From: Platerodrilus igneus
Taxonomy: Eukaryota > Arthropoda > Insecta > Coleoptera > Lycidae
DNA length: 64,000 nt
NCBI GenBank assembly: GCA_036346225.1
Contig: JARFIW010001189.1
Coordinates: 248,001 to 312,000 of the forward strand
Direction: 5' to 3'
Both the position numbers and the translations under genes were made by a program. The notes beneath the pieces are model-generated. The model saw nothing but the letters and a program-made list of their open reading frames with translations. It did not search any database and was not told the DNA's origin. Shown here piece by piece: positions 10,561-21,908 of the stretch. The first letter of the stretch is position 1. Each line of letters opens with the position of its first letter.

Positions 10561-11224
10561 TGCACTACATGTGAATTAGGCCTACGCTAACGCCACGATA
10601 AAAAAACGCGCCGCTTACTCTACTTCGAGATGGCATGGAAATGAGTTTTCTTAGTTAAAACGCATATTGATGTATACTTTGCGACGTTCGTATGTCAAAA
10701 CTATCGATTTTACAAAAAAAATGTTAATACATATATTGTAGAAAAACTATCTCCAGTTAAATTTTGTATATAAATGTTTTTATCGTAAAATGAGTCGGAA
10801 AGGAGATCTTATCAAAAAACTGCTATTAGGCACCATTTTTTCAATATGACGGCGCGAACGGCAAAGATACGAGGTGGTAAAGTTGAAATTGGGAAGAGCA
10901 CATTGAAATCTATAAAATTACCAATTTTCAAAATTTCTGAAAACTTTTCACGTAAAACTATCAAATGATTGTACTATATTTATATTGTCCACGTTTAACT
11001 TCCATACAAAATCACGCTGCATACAAAAACCTTCAGAAATATTTTACTAATATTTAAATTTATGTTTGATGTCATCAAAATTTCTCTTTTTCAGGAACGC
11101 TGGCTTGTGCTAGCTTATACTGTGTCCTCTTCGCAGCTACCGTCCCGAATTTTCTTAACTAGCGTATCATTTCCTTCTATGTTTTATCTTCCAATATGAT
11201 ATTCGCTGTTTCACTTGATCTTAC
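10561..11224. other. No recognisable gene
   Basis: AT-rich. May contain the 3' end of the preceding element, but I find no terminal repeat matching the region before 1560. Confidence 0.4.
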
Positions 11225-11635
11225 ACAACCGCACTCCATCATCTCTCTTTTACTCTATTAAATGTTCATCATATAACCATTTTTCAAAATAGATCCCATT
11301 CCATTCAACTGCCGACTCTGATAAAATGACAATCTCATCTGCAAGCCTAAATATCCTAATTTCTTCTACTTGAATTTTAACATATTTTTCAAATTTGTCT
11401 TTGATTTCTTTCATTGCTTGTTCTACGTACAAGTTAAACAGTATATGAGATAAACAACAACCCTGCCTAACATTCTTCTGAACAATTGTCCTGACATTTA
11501 TCACTGCAATCTGCTTTCTGTAAAGTTGTAGATAACCCTCCGATCTCTATATTTTACTCCGCACCTTTTCATAACTCCGAAGAGTTTATTCTAAACAACA
11601 TTGTCTATTTGCTGTTCCTGATTCCAAGGCTACGA
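11225..11635 (-). pseudogene. LINE reverse-transcriptase fragment
   Basis: On the minus strand the frame contains VRQGCCLSHILFNLYVE (the conserved RQGCxLSPxLFNLY motif of LINE reverse transcriptases) and then RLADEIVIL, where the catalytic FADD is degraded to LADE. Upstream the remnant CGVKYRDRRVIYN continues the same domain. Both ends are truncated and the catalytic Asp pair is lost, so it is inactive. It appears distinct from the LINE family that dominates the right half of the window. Confidence 0.8.
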
Positions 11636-11862
11636 ATTCGATTCATGACACAGACCTCTTGAAAAATGTTAATCAAGGATTTTTCTCAAAAAATACGCCC
11701 GCGTTCGGATGAAAGGTAAAAATATAGGTTCTGTGTGCAAATGTTGTCTTGCACGTTAAAGCTTGCTCGAAACGGCAAGGCTTCGGCAAAATAAAAAAAT
11801 TTACAAGTAAAAAAATCCGCTTCCTGACAATTGTAGTACCTTCGGGTGGAGCATTAGAAAGT
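11636..11862 (+). mobile_element. tRNA-derived SINE, copy 2 (5'-degraded)
   Basis: Body and tail match the other copies: a CTTGAAAAATGTTA block, an ACGCCCGCGTTCGGATGA block and the end CCTTCGGGTGGAGCATT. The head is eroded to a weak B box (GAATTCGATTCATGAC). No clear duplication is visible. Confidence 0.75.
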
Positions 11863-11904
11863 AAAGTATAGGAAGTATTTTAGAAGAGCCCGATCCGTTG
11901 AACA

Positions 11905-12033
11905 GACAAGTTCACGTATAATTGCTGATCGCAAGATCTCGGGTTCGATTCCCGACCCGAACCGCTTGAAAAATGTTAGGTGAGCATTTTTCACAAAACA
12001 TGCCCTCATTGGACTTAGGTAAAACGTAGGCCC
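11905..12033 (+). mobile_element. tRNA-derived SINE, copy 3 (second head type), interrupted
   Basis: The head carries a good B box (GGGTTCGATTCCCGACC) followed by CGCTTGAAAAATGTTAGG and the body. The sequence before the B box (GATCGCAAGATCTCG) resembles copy 6 (54718) rather than the GGCTCCGTGGCGTAG head of most copies. It is cut at about 12034 by copy 4, whose left target duplication lies inside this SINE's body. Confidence 0.75.
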
Positions 12034-12047
12034 CGTGAATGTGTTAC

Positions 12048-12337
12048 CGTGTGTTACAATGCTCCACCCGAAGGTACTACATTGGCCAGGAAGCGAGTTT
12101 TTTTACCTGGAAAATGTGGAATTTTGCCGAACCCTTGCTGTTCCAAGCAAGGTAGGGATTTTTAACGTGCGTGACAACACTCACACGCGGGACCTCCATT
12201 TTACCTCTCATCCGAACGAAGGTGTATTTTTGTGAAAAATGTCGCCTAACATTTTTCATGCGAACCTTGTCGGGATTCGAACCCGAGACCTCGGGCGTAG
12301 TAGTCACACGCATACCAACTACGCCACGGAGCCGCCT
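12048..12337 (-). mobile_element. tRNA-derived SINE, copy 4, nested in copy 3
   Basis: Complete copy on the minus strand. The head at the right includes A box TGGCGTAGTTGG and B box GGGTTCGAATCC; the 3' end at the left reads GGTGGAGCATTG. Flanking 14-bp duplications (12034-12047 and 12338-12351, CGTGAATGTGTTAC with one mismatch) lie in the body of SINE copy 3. This is the best copy from which to read the family's head. Confidence 0.85.
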
Positions 12338-12379
12338 CGTGTATGTGTTACTCCAGGTGCCGTATTCTTACTCAGAACT

Positions 12380-12905
12380 TTCATTGGCCTCTCGAATTCA
12401 GACTTAGGCATCCTATCATCCTTCTATCTTTATGAACCACCTCTTCTCCTTCGAGTACTGAAGAGTAAGTTCTCTTCTTTGATACAGTCCTGTATGTGCT
12501 ACTTTCATCCATCAGCTTTTCCTTCTTTGTCTGTAAGTGGCTTTCCATTTGAGTCCCTTAGATTTGTACAACTGTTCTTCTTCTTATTAATCGTTTCTAT
12601 GGATTTCCTGTAAGCTGCATCTTAACAAGGTCCCGCCTATTCGACTTTTTGCTTTTCAGTTTCTTTAGTTTCAGCCTGCAATGCACTGTCAACAAACTAT
12701 GGTCAAAATCTAGATTTGCTCTCGGATTTGTCTGACAGTCAAGAACGTTTCTCTGGATTTCCTGTAAATTGCATTTTAACAAGGTCCCACCTATTCGACT
12801 TTTTGATTTTCAGTTTTTTAGTTTCAGCCTGTAAGGCGCTGCCAACAAACTATGATCAGAGGCTACATTTGCTCTCGGATTTGTCTGACAGTCAAGAACA
12901 TGGTT
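12380..12905 (-). pseudogene. LINE endonuclease and linker fragment with internal tandem duplication
   Basis: Minus-strand translation gives DCQTNPRANLDFDHSLL, the degraded C-terminal endonuclease motif (normally SDH), then a basic RLKLKKLKSKKSNRRDL stretch. Further downstream lies LRDSNGKPLTDKEGK, a linker block found before the reverse transcriptase in CFDP2-type LINEs. A 154-bp unit (12601-12754) is repeated in tandem at 12755-12903, so the endonuclease tail is present twice. Both units are pseudogenic. It may belong with the fragment at 11225. Confidence 0.7.
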
Positions 12906-15274
12906 TAATCTTTGTGGTTACGAGATAAAACTTTTTAGTGGTAGCCGAGCTATCTACAGCCAAAAATCACTCATCTGGTATTTATGATTAAAATTTCTGA
13001 AACTATAACCAACGAATACTGTAAATGAATAAACATTTCTAATTAACTGCGTGAAATTTATAAACGTGCCCAGAGTGCGTACTTGTTATTAGGTTAAGAA
13101 TTTAAGTAGTCATTTTGTTCGCGTAAAATGTTTTCCAATAAGCTGCGTAATTTTTGATATATTTGATTTTCAATTTTTGCTTAAGGATGTCTATCATATA
13201 CTTGTAATGAAACCAATTGTATAAAACCGATGGAACAATAATCATGTAATTAATTTACACACGCGCGCGCACATGCACGCCCGCGCGCAAGCACAAACGC
13301 ACGCACACACACACACACACCCCCACACATGCCTATATTCGGCATCGCCTTTATTTTCTTTTTGTCCTGTTTCTTAGGGTTTTTATTTTGATTTTGTTTC
13401 TCCGTTCCTCTTGATCGACTTTACATCCCTTTCCTTTGGCTGATTTTTCTTACTGTTAGTCCTCCTACTGACTTGACTAAATTTTTCGATTCATTCTTTG
13501 CGGTATGTGCTTTCTAAACCTTTTTCTTTTTTTCGGCAACAACAACTTAATAGACTTTTCGGCCTAGTTAGTTATTCTTTTCCTTGGTTGTTGGTTTAAT
13601 ACAATTCTTTTTACCACAGCTTGTAGCTCAATCTTTCTATTCAGCATTCTTGTATGCTTTGTGGCTTGACAGTTACTGTCACGTTTTGATTTGTATTGTT
13701 GGTTCTCCTTGTTACTTTTCTTACTTTTGGTTTTTCACAAAACAAATTTCTTTTTTTGAGGTTGAACACTGTTATAGCACTGTGCTACAATTAATTATTT
13801 TTGTTTTTACTGTAGAATGTAAACCCAATCATGACTGTATAGAAATCAACCGTTATATTTTAGAAACGTTGACCTTGTTGTGGCTCACTTAGTTAAAGGA
13901 ATAAAACATAATTACACAGCGACTGAACGTTTACTTTCAAACATGTATTTTAATAAGTGAAATAATATTGTAAATTAATTAACTGAATAACATTTCATCT
14001 TACGCTAACATTAGTTCGTGTTGTAGCGCGTAAATCTACTCGACTACTGTTGTTACTGTTCTAACGACCCCCTACATTTACACTTGTATGCTGCGTCCAT
14101 AGCTAGAAAGGGGTTAACCTTGACACAACCGCAACGCACCTGCTTATTACAGGGTGAATATCCATTGGTTGAAGATTAGAATGTGAAGGATAAAACCCAA
14201 GCTTTTAGTTATAGATGTATATCCTGATATTAATCCAAAATAATCTTAACAAACACATTACTATTTAATCCTTAAAGATATCCGTCCTTCAACGACTTTT
14301 GCAGTGTTAGGCCATTCGATCTTTGTCCTCGGTGATTGCTACCATATCCTTTTCCTTTTTCTATAATCCTCTACCTTTTTTGTTTGGTCCTGTATATTGG
14401 ATCTACGAGCCGAATAAACATTATTTTTTTATTTTAGGCTTTCCTTGGGTTTTCTGAAACCAATTTTCTCTTGGTTTATCCTATTAATGTATATAAACCC
14501 TTCGAAACGGATAAAAAATTTAGTTTCTTCGGTTTTTTTGGGTTTTCTGAAACGAATTTTTTTTTGTTTGTCTTATTAGTGTACTTCCTTGTCCGTTGCT
14601 TCTGCTTCCTACGCCGACTTTTTAACTTTTTTAAGGGGAGTTTTATTACGTTTCGTCCCCTTAATTAAATAATAAGACGCATGGTTAATTTACAATTGCA
14701 CATTCAGTACTGTTTCCACGGTTATTTTGCGATTGTTAGCAAGTCCAACTTCCTTGCAGTTTTAAACAATTATTGTAGAATCTTATTAAATATTTAGTAT
14801 TAATATTTAAGGTACTTAAACCTGCCATTATTATTATCATAAACAGAATTAAACATTTCGAATCCTTTTTATTTTGATAAGTGCTAAACCTCGGGTTCAT
14901 TATTACAAAGTATGAAAATTTATTTTGGTTATCAAAGGTTAAAGTTATGTATTTCGTCAATACGTTATATTAGTTCATGCAATTATAATATATTCTGAAA
15001 CATGGTTTTCGACTGCTAAAGCATTTGTTTTGGAAGAATTATATTCATTTAGCAATGTGTATCAAATGGGTTTTAGGTTATCAGTTGTTGTTGACTTATA
15101 AATTTCTATGTGGGCTATTCGGTTAATTCGTTTTAAAATTTTTATTTTGGATTAATCTAAAGACTAAAACGAATCGAATTAAAATATATTTCTAGAGAAA
15201 ATTATTGATAAATTTATAACATGGCATTCTGAAATTAGTCTGCACGAAGCTGTTGCTTTGAGATATGGAATTTT
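12906..15274. other. No recognisable gene
   Basis: AT-rich, with pyrimidine-rich stretches. Contains the microsatellite at 13259-13328 and a local direct duplication (about 14438-14500 against 14528-14590, sharing TTGGGTTTTCTGAAAC). Open frames at 13584-13892 and 14471-14668 are aromatic- and Leu-rich with no domain, and I do not consider them genes. Confidence 0.4.
13259..13328. repeat. (CG/CA)n microsatellite
   Basis: Alternating ACGCGCGC, CACGCCCGCGCG and ACACACAC runs: a purine-pyrimidine alternating tract of about 70 bp. Confidence 0.85.
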
Positions 15275-15855
15275 TCCTCATCATCATTAGATCTTCAGTC
15301 CTGGAGCTGATTAAACACGTACTTTCATTGTTTCCTATTCTTAGCTTACCTAGACATTTCCATGAAATATACACAGTTTGAATCTTTCACTATCTGCATC
15401 CAATAGCCTGATCTAGGTCAACCTTTACCTCTTTTCTTCCTATCTTTGTTTGTAATATATCTCGCACTGTTCTCCAAAGATTCCCTAGAACGTATCCTGC
15501 CCTTCTATTCCTCTCTTTCTTTTTGTTTGCCACAGATATCTTTATTCCTCCACTATTTCAATAATCACCTTGTTATTAACTTTGTCTGTCCATGCTAGTA
15601 TTTCCATACAACTCAAGAACAACATTCCAAAAGGCTTCTACCATTTTTCTGTCTGCTTCTTCTACTGCCCCTATTTCATAAACATACTATGTTGTGCTCA
15701 ACACATACGCTTTCAACAATTTCTTCCTTGTTTCCATGTCTGTTGTCGTCAAACATAGCCACTGCTCTTTCTTGTTAGATGGAATTTGGTTACCCTTGTG
15801 CTGTTTACAAATATATACCCTATTTTCCCGAAATTCAGTGGTATGTGAAGGGGAT
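15275..15855 (-). mobile_element. CFDP2-type LINE 3' end with recurring 5' spacer
   Basis: A 3' fragment on the minus strand. It starts at the left with CATCATCATTAG, the complement of the LINE's (TGA)n-type 3' tail. Upstream on the minus strand lies the eroded C-terminal domain that follows the reverse transcriptase. At the right it joins ATATATACCCTATTTTCC...TTCAGTGGTATGTGAAGGGG, a module found at the same junction in the copies near 54680, 55315 and 59780. No catalytic domain is present. Confidence 0.75.
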
Positions 15856-16894
15856 TGCTTGTTTCATTTGACCTAATTTGTATTTTCGTTTTTCTTCTAT
15901 CAAATTCAAGATATTATGAACTTAACTTTTCAAATGTGGCTTTGGATCAAAATTATGCTTTATAAAATTGTTTATCTAACAAAATCTTTATGAATTTACA
16001 TTATGAATAATATAGTCATATATTTGATTACACAGGACAACTTTTTAACAAAGATTATGTTTGCTAATTTAAAAGATCTTGTTACAAAACTAATTTTGTA
16101 TACATGTGAGTCATTTAGTCAGTACTGAAAAGATGACAAAAAAAGCTCATAATTATGTAAATGATATTTGTAGTATCTATTTGCGTTAGAGGCTGTTTTT
16201 ATTTAAATTGACAAAGATTAACAAAATAAGTATATAAAATTAATTGAACATTCAGGAAACTTATAATAATTATCTGTCAAAATAAATCAAAAATATTTTT
16301 GAGGAATATGTGTTGATACTTAACAGCCTTAATTTCTTTATAAACTTAAACAAGGTTAATTACACTCAAAGAAGCACTTAAGCAATAGTATTTATTTTGT
16401 CCATACTTATCACTGGATTCAAAAAATTACATATAAACCAGAAGTGCATAAATTTAATAAGTAGAGTGTCCATGCACAATTATACAATAGAAAGAAATTA
16501 TAGATGTACAAAACCTGTCTGATTTATTAATTTTATTTTGAGGCTCAAATTGCTGTCTCTAATATTACTTTATGTACTTTATTTTATTTCAGGATAAACG
16601 TACTACCATGTAAAAATACAAAATCTTGTATTCTTATAACAGAATATACTCGTTGAGGTTCCTGTATTTTATTTAGCGATATTTCTTGCTTTTACACACT
16701 GTCTAAGTACAGTGACGCCTTATTCATCCGTATTTATTTAACGACCCCCCTGACAGTCTCTCTAAACCGCTGAAGATAGAGTTCAGAGCTAATGCAAAAG
16801 TCTTCAAAAAGCAGTAGTCTTAATACGAATAAAACAACATCTTCTGCACGGCTTTTGTAAGAAAAAATAAACATCTCTTTAGAAAGTTGCACTA
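15856..16894. other. No recognisable gene
   Basis: AT-rich sequence without a credible frame, repeat array or terminal repeat on either strand. Confidence 0.4.
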
Positions 16895-17210
16895 TCGCCC
16901 AAGGCGTGTGGCTAGATAGATTACAGTACGCTATGTACTTGGGAAGTAATGTGATGGATTCCCGTTGCCTTCCAAATCGCAGTAGTGTGTCTTAGAATGC
17001 CTTACCAACCCCTATGGTCTCTGGCAATCTGAGTACCGGAAGAGGTGCTGCCTTCTTTCGGTAACCTATCTTAGGCTGGTTCCTCACTAGAGACCCTACT
17101 ACTTTCGTTGGACTTGTAACTTGGCTATTTAGATCACTGCAGCACGGAAGCTACTCCACCCGTTCTAATAATCTACAATTTCCTCAAGGTAAAGGTCCAT
17201 TCGGAATGGG
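16895..17210 (-). mobile_element. Isolated 5'-UTR fragment of the CFDP2-type LINE
   Basis: Matches, in complement, the leader of the plus-strand LINE at 26830-27060 and the fragment at 53345-53610. Shared blocks include GAAAGAAGGCAG, CTTCCGGTACT and TTACTTCCCAAGTACA. No endonuclease sequence follows on the minus strand, so only the leader was kept. Confidence 0.7.
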
Positions 17211-18581
17211 AATTTTTCCTGTAATGAAATTATTTACGACGATTAATGTTAAATTACATTTAACTACTGTAATCTATTTTTAATTAATATGTATAGACAT
17301 ATATCCTAGCTCAGGTAACGATGTGCTACCAACTACTGGTCAAGGGATGTGAAGAGGTACTCCGTTCACTGTTGCTTCTTCCGTTTTGATTCACTTGATT
17401 GTGATCCCGCCTAAGTCGGCTGTAATCAGTGTGGAATCGCAACGGAACGTCCAACTAATCTGTAAAGATTCCTATTTCTTGTCTGCATTGCTTTGATAAA
17501 ATGCATCAGGAAGAGTTGTCTGAATTTTTTAATTAAGCTTTTCTGGTTGCTCATCGTACATATGGAGGTATCGCGATGTTGAAATTAAATTTACTTTACT
17601 CAAAACTGGGGGAATATACTAATAAAGACAGCTTATTCTAGTTGGGGTGTCAATTTTTAAGATATAATTTTACAACTCTATAAAAATTTAGCATATTCTA
17701 TGTATAGTGTGACGTTTGCTAATATTGTATTTAACAACCGCGAGGAAAAATGCTTTTCGACTCGTAGCGTGGCTATTGATTCTAATTTACCGTTACTAAT
17801 TTTTAATTACTTGTCAGGCATTAGTATACAATGTGTACGTATAGGACTTTTTTTTTAATTTCTAGCATTAAGATAGCAATTTAGATAAAGGTAATCAAAG
17901 ACAGGTATTATTTTTTTGCGAAATCTTTTGCACTATATAAATCCTTCGAGATATTTTTGATAAATGTTTTGTTCTATACGAGTTGGTTTTTCTTTATTTT
18001 ACATGTTGATTTCTCAAAGGTTTGTAAATGAAACGTGTTTCTTGTGGTTTATTTTTTCTTTCTGAGTGACCCATTCTACGCTACGACGCTTTTAGCTGGT
18101 ACGGAAAAATTATTTCAATTCTCTCCTTTATTTTGATGCAGTACTCGGTGTGGTCTACTGTTGCTCGACTTACTGTAGTTTACTTTTCTCTTGTCCGCAC
18201 GGATTACAGTAACAACAGACCCAAACTTCTTAATCCTGATTCGGTGGCGCCCTCTTCTTCATTATATTTAACCCTATTATCCTTATAAACCTCACTCCCT
18301 TATGGCTCTATCGTCTTAACACCAGATAGCCAATTTCCATCCCTGAGTTATTCCATTTGTTTTGGTCCTTTATTCCATCCATATCAACTCTCAGTTCAGT
18401 CGCCAAACAAAAATCTTCCTTAACACCTTGACCTCGTAAAAAGTGTCGCACACGTTATAAGTTGACTGATGAATCCAGCGCGGTATGTGCATTACGTAAA
18501 GTTACGACTTACGAACTCGATATACAACATTAGCACTCCAAAGTATGTACAACAAAATCTCATTAATAAAAGTTATGATTA
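17211..18581. other. No recognisable gene
   Basis: AT-rich flank of the Gypsy element. No frame, tandem repeat or terminal repeat recognised. Confidence 0.4.
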
Positions 18582-18585
18582 GTAT
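18582..18585. repeat. Target-site duplication (left) of the Gypsy element
   Basis: GTAT, repeated at 25780-25783 directly after the 3' LTR. Four bases is usual for Ty3/Gypsy integrases. Confidence 0.85.
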
Positions 18586-19180
18586 TGTTGCGAGCTACTA
18601 TTAGGCAACCGTCAAACACACAAGCGTTGTAGGGTCTGCATAGTCTCCAGGATTCGAGAATTCTTCTAGCAATCAAACACACAAAACGCCGTCAGCACTG
18701 TTTATTCTCACTGGACCGGGAAGCTTCTCGTAATTACCAGAGGATGAGTCATATCTTTAACTCGGAGTATATATAAGACCGCTAATAAATGCAAGAGTCA
18801 GTCTATACTAGAATGTCTGATATAAATTATATCATTGTAAGGTAATAGTAGTTGAGCTTTTGGGAAGTTCAAGTGTATACATAAATGTTATATGCTGTGT
18901 CTAATATACATTCAGCTTGTAGTATACATAAATAGACAAAGTGTATAATAAATAAATAGTTGTGTTAGTGTTGTTAATGGGCCGATCCTAAATAGGTTAG
19001 TTTAAGAAAATATTAGGGCTTGTAAATTCATTAGTGTAATAGTGCTTCATTGTTAAGTGGACTGAAAACATCTATAAATAAGGCATATACTGTTAATTAG
19101 ACTTGTGAACAGTGAGTAGTAAAGACTCTGGTTATTACTTGTTTTAAATTAAAGAAATGCGGTAGCAGTAGCCCGCTACA
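18586..19180 (+). repeat. 5' LTR of the Gypsy element
   Basis: Begins TGTTGCGAGC and ends CCCGCTACA. The solo copy elsewhere in the window shows the original ends to be the inverted pair TGTAGCG/CGCTACA. A TATA box, TATATATAAG, lies at 18768-18777, and AATAAA-type signals lie around 18945-18955, giving a plausible promoter and polyadenylation region. The partner LTR is at 25184-25779. Confidence 0.95.
18768..18777 (+). promoter_or_regulatory. TATA box in the 5' LTR
   Basis: TATATATAAG, conserved in the 3' LTR (25367-25376) and in the solo LTR. It probably drives the genomic transcript. Confidence 0.7.
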
Positions 19181-19181
19181 C

Positions 19182-19198
19182 TGGTGCCAGGTCTGGGG
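19182..19198 (+). promoter_or_regulatory. Primer-binding site
   Basis: TGGTGCCAGGTCTGGGG, starting two bases after the 5' LTR. Its TGG start pairs with a tRNA CCA end. The implied acceptor stem resembles that of a leucine tRNA; the tRNA identity is a guess. Confidence 0.75.
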
Positions 19199-19259
19199 TA
19201 TATAGTGATTAATTTAAAAAGAGAACACACAAGTCTAAAGACATTAAAGTAGTTTGTAT

Positions 19260-21008
19260 ATGCCTGTAACAAGAAGTCAAAGTAAGAAACTTTAATGAAT
19301 TTCCTTAAGGATTTTAAATCCGGAATAGAAGAAAAGTTAAAAAAAAATGCTGAGAAAATGGAAGATAGGTCGGCTAAACTAGAAGTGACAATAAATGAAA
19401 ACGTAGTGAGGTCAGTTGAACTAGAATCAAACCTTACCGAAAAGTTTAGTGAAAATGTTGAGAAAATGGAAAAGTTGAGTGAAAATGCTGCCAAAACGGA
19501 AATAAGGTTTAGTGAAAATGCTGAGAAAATAGAAGAAAAGTTAAGCGAAAATGCTGCGAAATTAAAAGAAAAGTTGAATGAAAAAACAGCCACGTTAGAA
19601 CAAAGATTAATGGAAAGCTCCGTTGCATTGATAGAAGATTTCACTGAACAGGTAAAAACAGTTGAGCAAAAGTTGGACAGTAAATTGATAAAAATGGAAG
19701 AAGATGTGATGAAGCTGCAAGAACAAATGATTTTACTAACAACACGGCCACTTGAATTAGCAAACGAAGTCGTAAATCAGAACATTCCAGAAATAAGAAG
19801 CACGGAAAGAAGCGAGTCGATATCGTCTAAATTTAAAGTGAAACCACCCACATTCGATGGTAAAACACCTTGGCCTACACATTTGAAACAATTTGAAGCT
19901 GCTGCAATAGCCAACGGTTTGTGCAACAAAGAGAAGGCTATCTCCTTAATAGAGGCCCTGAGGGGGGAAGCTCTTAACATCTTACAAACGATTCCCGATC
20001 ACCAGCAGAATGATTACGGCCTCTTAACATCGAAGCTTGGAGAGATGAGATATGGCGACGCTCACCTTCAACAGATTTACCACGCACAAGTTAAGAGCCG
20101 CTCGCAAAAGACAAGTGAAAGCCTGCAAGAATTCGAAGCGACATCGCCAGATTAGTTAGATTGGCATATCCAACGGAACCAGATAGTTTCCTCGAACAAC
20201 TGGCTGTACAAACATTTGTGGATGGCATTAAAGATGGCGAAATATAGCAAGCGTTAAGATTAGCACGGCCAAAAATGTTAGATGATGCACTAGCTCATGC
20301 GCTTGAATTTGAAGCAGCTAAGCAAACATTACACAGGATGGGTCATAAAATTCGGTCTGACTTGGAGGAACCTTGTCAAGCTCAGAACAGCATATGTAAA
20401 ATAATCAACCGTGTGTTTGAAAAGCGAAAGGCGGAAAGGCTGGAAAGACAACGACCGCGGAGATGGCGTCTACGATGCTGGAGCTGCGGTGAAGTTGGTC
20501 ATATGCAGAGATGTTGTACTCAACCAAAGAAACAACCGGTTGCGCCAAAGCAGGTCAATGTAAGGGGGCGAACTTCAACAGCACAACGTAGTGCCCCGGA
20601 GATTATCATCCGTGCTGCATCGTCGATGGGAAGTCTGGACAGTATTTATATCGATGGTAGAATTAATGGTAGGATTGTCCGATTACTTGTGGATACAGGA
20701 GCGACCAGGACTATTGTGAGACCAGATTTGGTTGGTCGTGGAAAAGTGCTACCTGTATCGGTGTGTCTTCGAACGGCAAGTGGTGAGAAAATTTGTACTC
20801 ACGGAGAGACTGCCGTAACGTTGGAAATTGGAGACAAATTAATTAATCATCGGGTGTTGGTAGCTGAAATTACAGAAGAAGTGACTTTGGGAATGGATCT
20901 CATGAGGGAATATGGGTTTCATGTAAACATGAAAGAAAATGTGCTTCGGATAGATAATGATGAGATTCCATTTCAAGGGACGAGAACCAGACGATGCAAG
21001 TTCGAATG
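19260..21008 (+). pseudogene. gag and protease of the Gypsy element (broken)
   Basis: A likely original start at 19260 reads MPVTRSQSKK, a common Gypsy Gag opening, but is cut off by a stop. The main frame starts at 19295 in another frame. Gag: a long coiled coil (residues 1-130 of the 19295 frame) built of 11-residue repeats of the LSENAEKxEEK type, then a capsid-like region from PTFDGKTPWPTHLKQFE to EMRYGDAHLQQIY. A frameshift near 20140 and TAG at 20245-20247 break it. A CCHC zinc knuckle (CWSCGEVGHMQRCC, 20476-20517) marks nucleocapsid. The same frame continues into the aspartic protease, with the catalytic LLVDTGATRTIV motif (DTGA at 20692-20703) and a closing region around GMDLMREYGF. 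Gag and protease share a frame, so they were probably made as one polyprotein. The frame shifts near 21003. Confidence 0.9.
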
Positions 21009-21418
21009 ATTTGTGATATGAAAATACCCGAGAAGGCGGAAATGATAGTGATGGGACGCCCGGATGGTACGCTCCGAGAAGGACAAGTATGCATGATGGA
21101 AGCAACTGAATCGAGAATGGGTCAGGAGGGATTACTGATTGGAAGAACGCTGGTGAAGTTTCGAAGCATAATACCAGTAAGGGTGCTAAACATTAATCCC
21201 CATACGGTGACTTTGAAGAAAGACATGATTGTGGGAAGTTGCATTCCAGTATGCCATATTAAACATTGTGTGGACGATACGAAAGATAAACGAGCCAACG
21301 GTTGCTCACAGAAATTGCTGGATATGTTGATACCCTCGTGTCAAGGATTAAACGACGACCAACTGGGCAAGGTAAAAGAACTAGTCGGACATTATCGAGT
21401 TGTGTTTTGTACTAGGCC
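20994..21418 (+). pseudogene. Protease-reverse transcriptase linker of pol
   Basis: An open frame after the protease, with VRVLNINPHTVTLKKDMIVG and a linker ending VGHYRVVFCTR. This segment normally runs straight into the reverse transcriptase, but here it is cut at about 21418 by an insert that brings in stop codons. Confidence 0.8.
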
Positions 21419-21908
21419 GCCCCTATAATAAGAGGGAGAAGTATCCCTAATGTTTAAGTGGTCCGGTAGGTAGCAGGGAGTCGAGTGAAGCGTGCGAAAG
21501 AGTACGGCACGTTTATCCTACCGCGTATCGAGTGTTGTAGAACTTGGTTAATTTGTGAACTTTGCGTGAAATTAAATCGTAAAGTGATCCGTAAGAGAGG
21601 ATGCTAATGTTAATGATCCGTTGGATTGTACTTACAGATAAGTAGTAGCGTAGTATTATTTCTTTGTTTGTTTTCTATGCAGTAATATTGGTTACAAGTC
21701 ATTAAACTACATAAATCCATCTACGAGTTATTATTAAATATTCACAGGTTGTAACAGCTAAAACGAAAAGGATCACGACAATACAGCATGCGAAGGGTGC
21801 CGCTAGTTCGGGCAGACATCAAGGGCATCCACTCGTGTCCACGCCTCCGGGAAGGTCTGATCTTTCTGTAGGAGCATAGTGCAGTTTGCACTGGATGATA
21901 GTGAGAAA
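21419..21908. other. ~490-bp insert inside the Gypsy pol gene
   Basis: The pol frame stops after ACTAGGCC (21411-21418) and resumes at GGAAGGACGAATG (from 21909) with no pol residues missing. The intervening ~490 bp is foreign. It has no frame, no clear target duplication and no recognisable terminal repeats. It could be a short LTR or DNA-element remnant; I cannot assign it. Confidence 0.7.

Noticed and set aside
12260..12333. tRNA genes suggested by A- and B-box matches (also near 45960, 54750 and 60030)
   Set aside because: The sequences continue into a conserved SINE body, and I see no complete cloverleaf with a proper acceptor stem; they are SINE heads.
13584..13892. Hydrophobic open frame that could be a membrane protein
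   Set aside because: Short, no start context, strongly biased composition from a T-rich stretch, and no similarity that I recognise.
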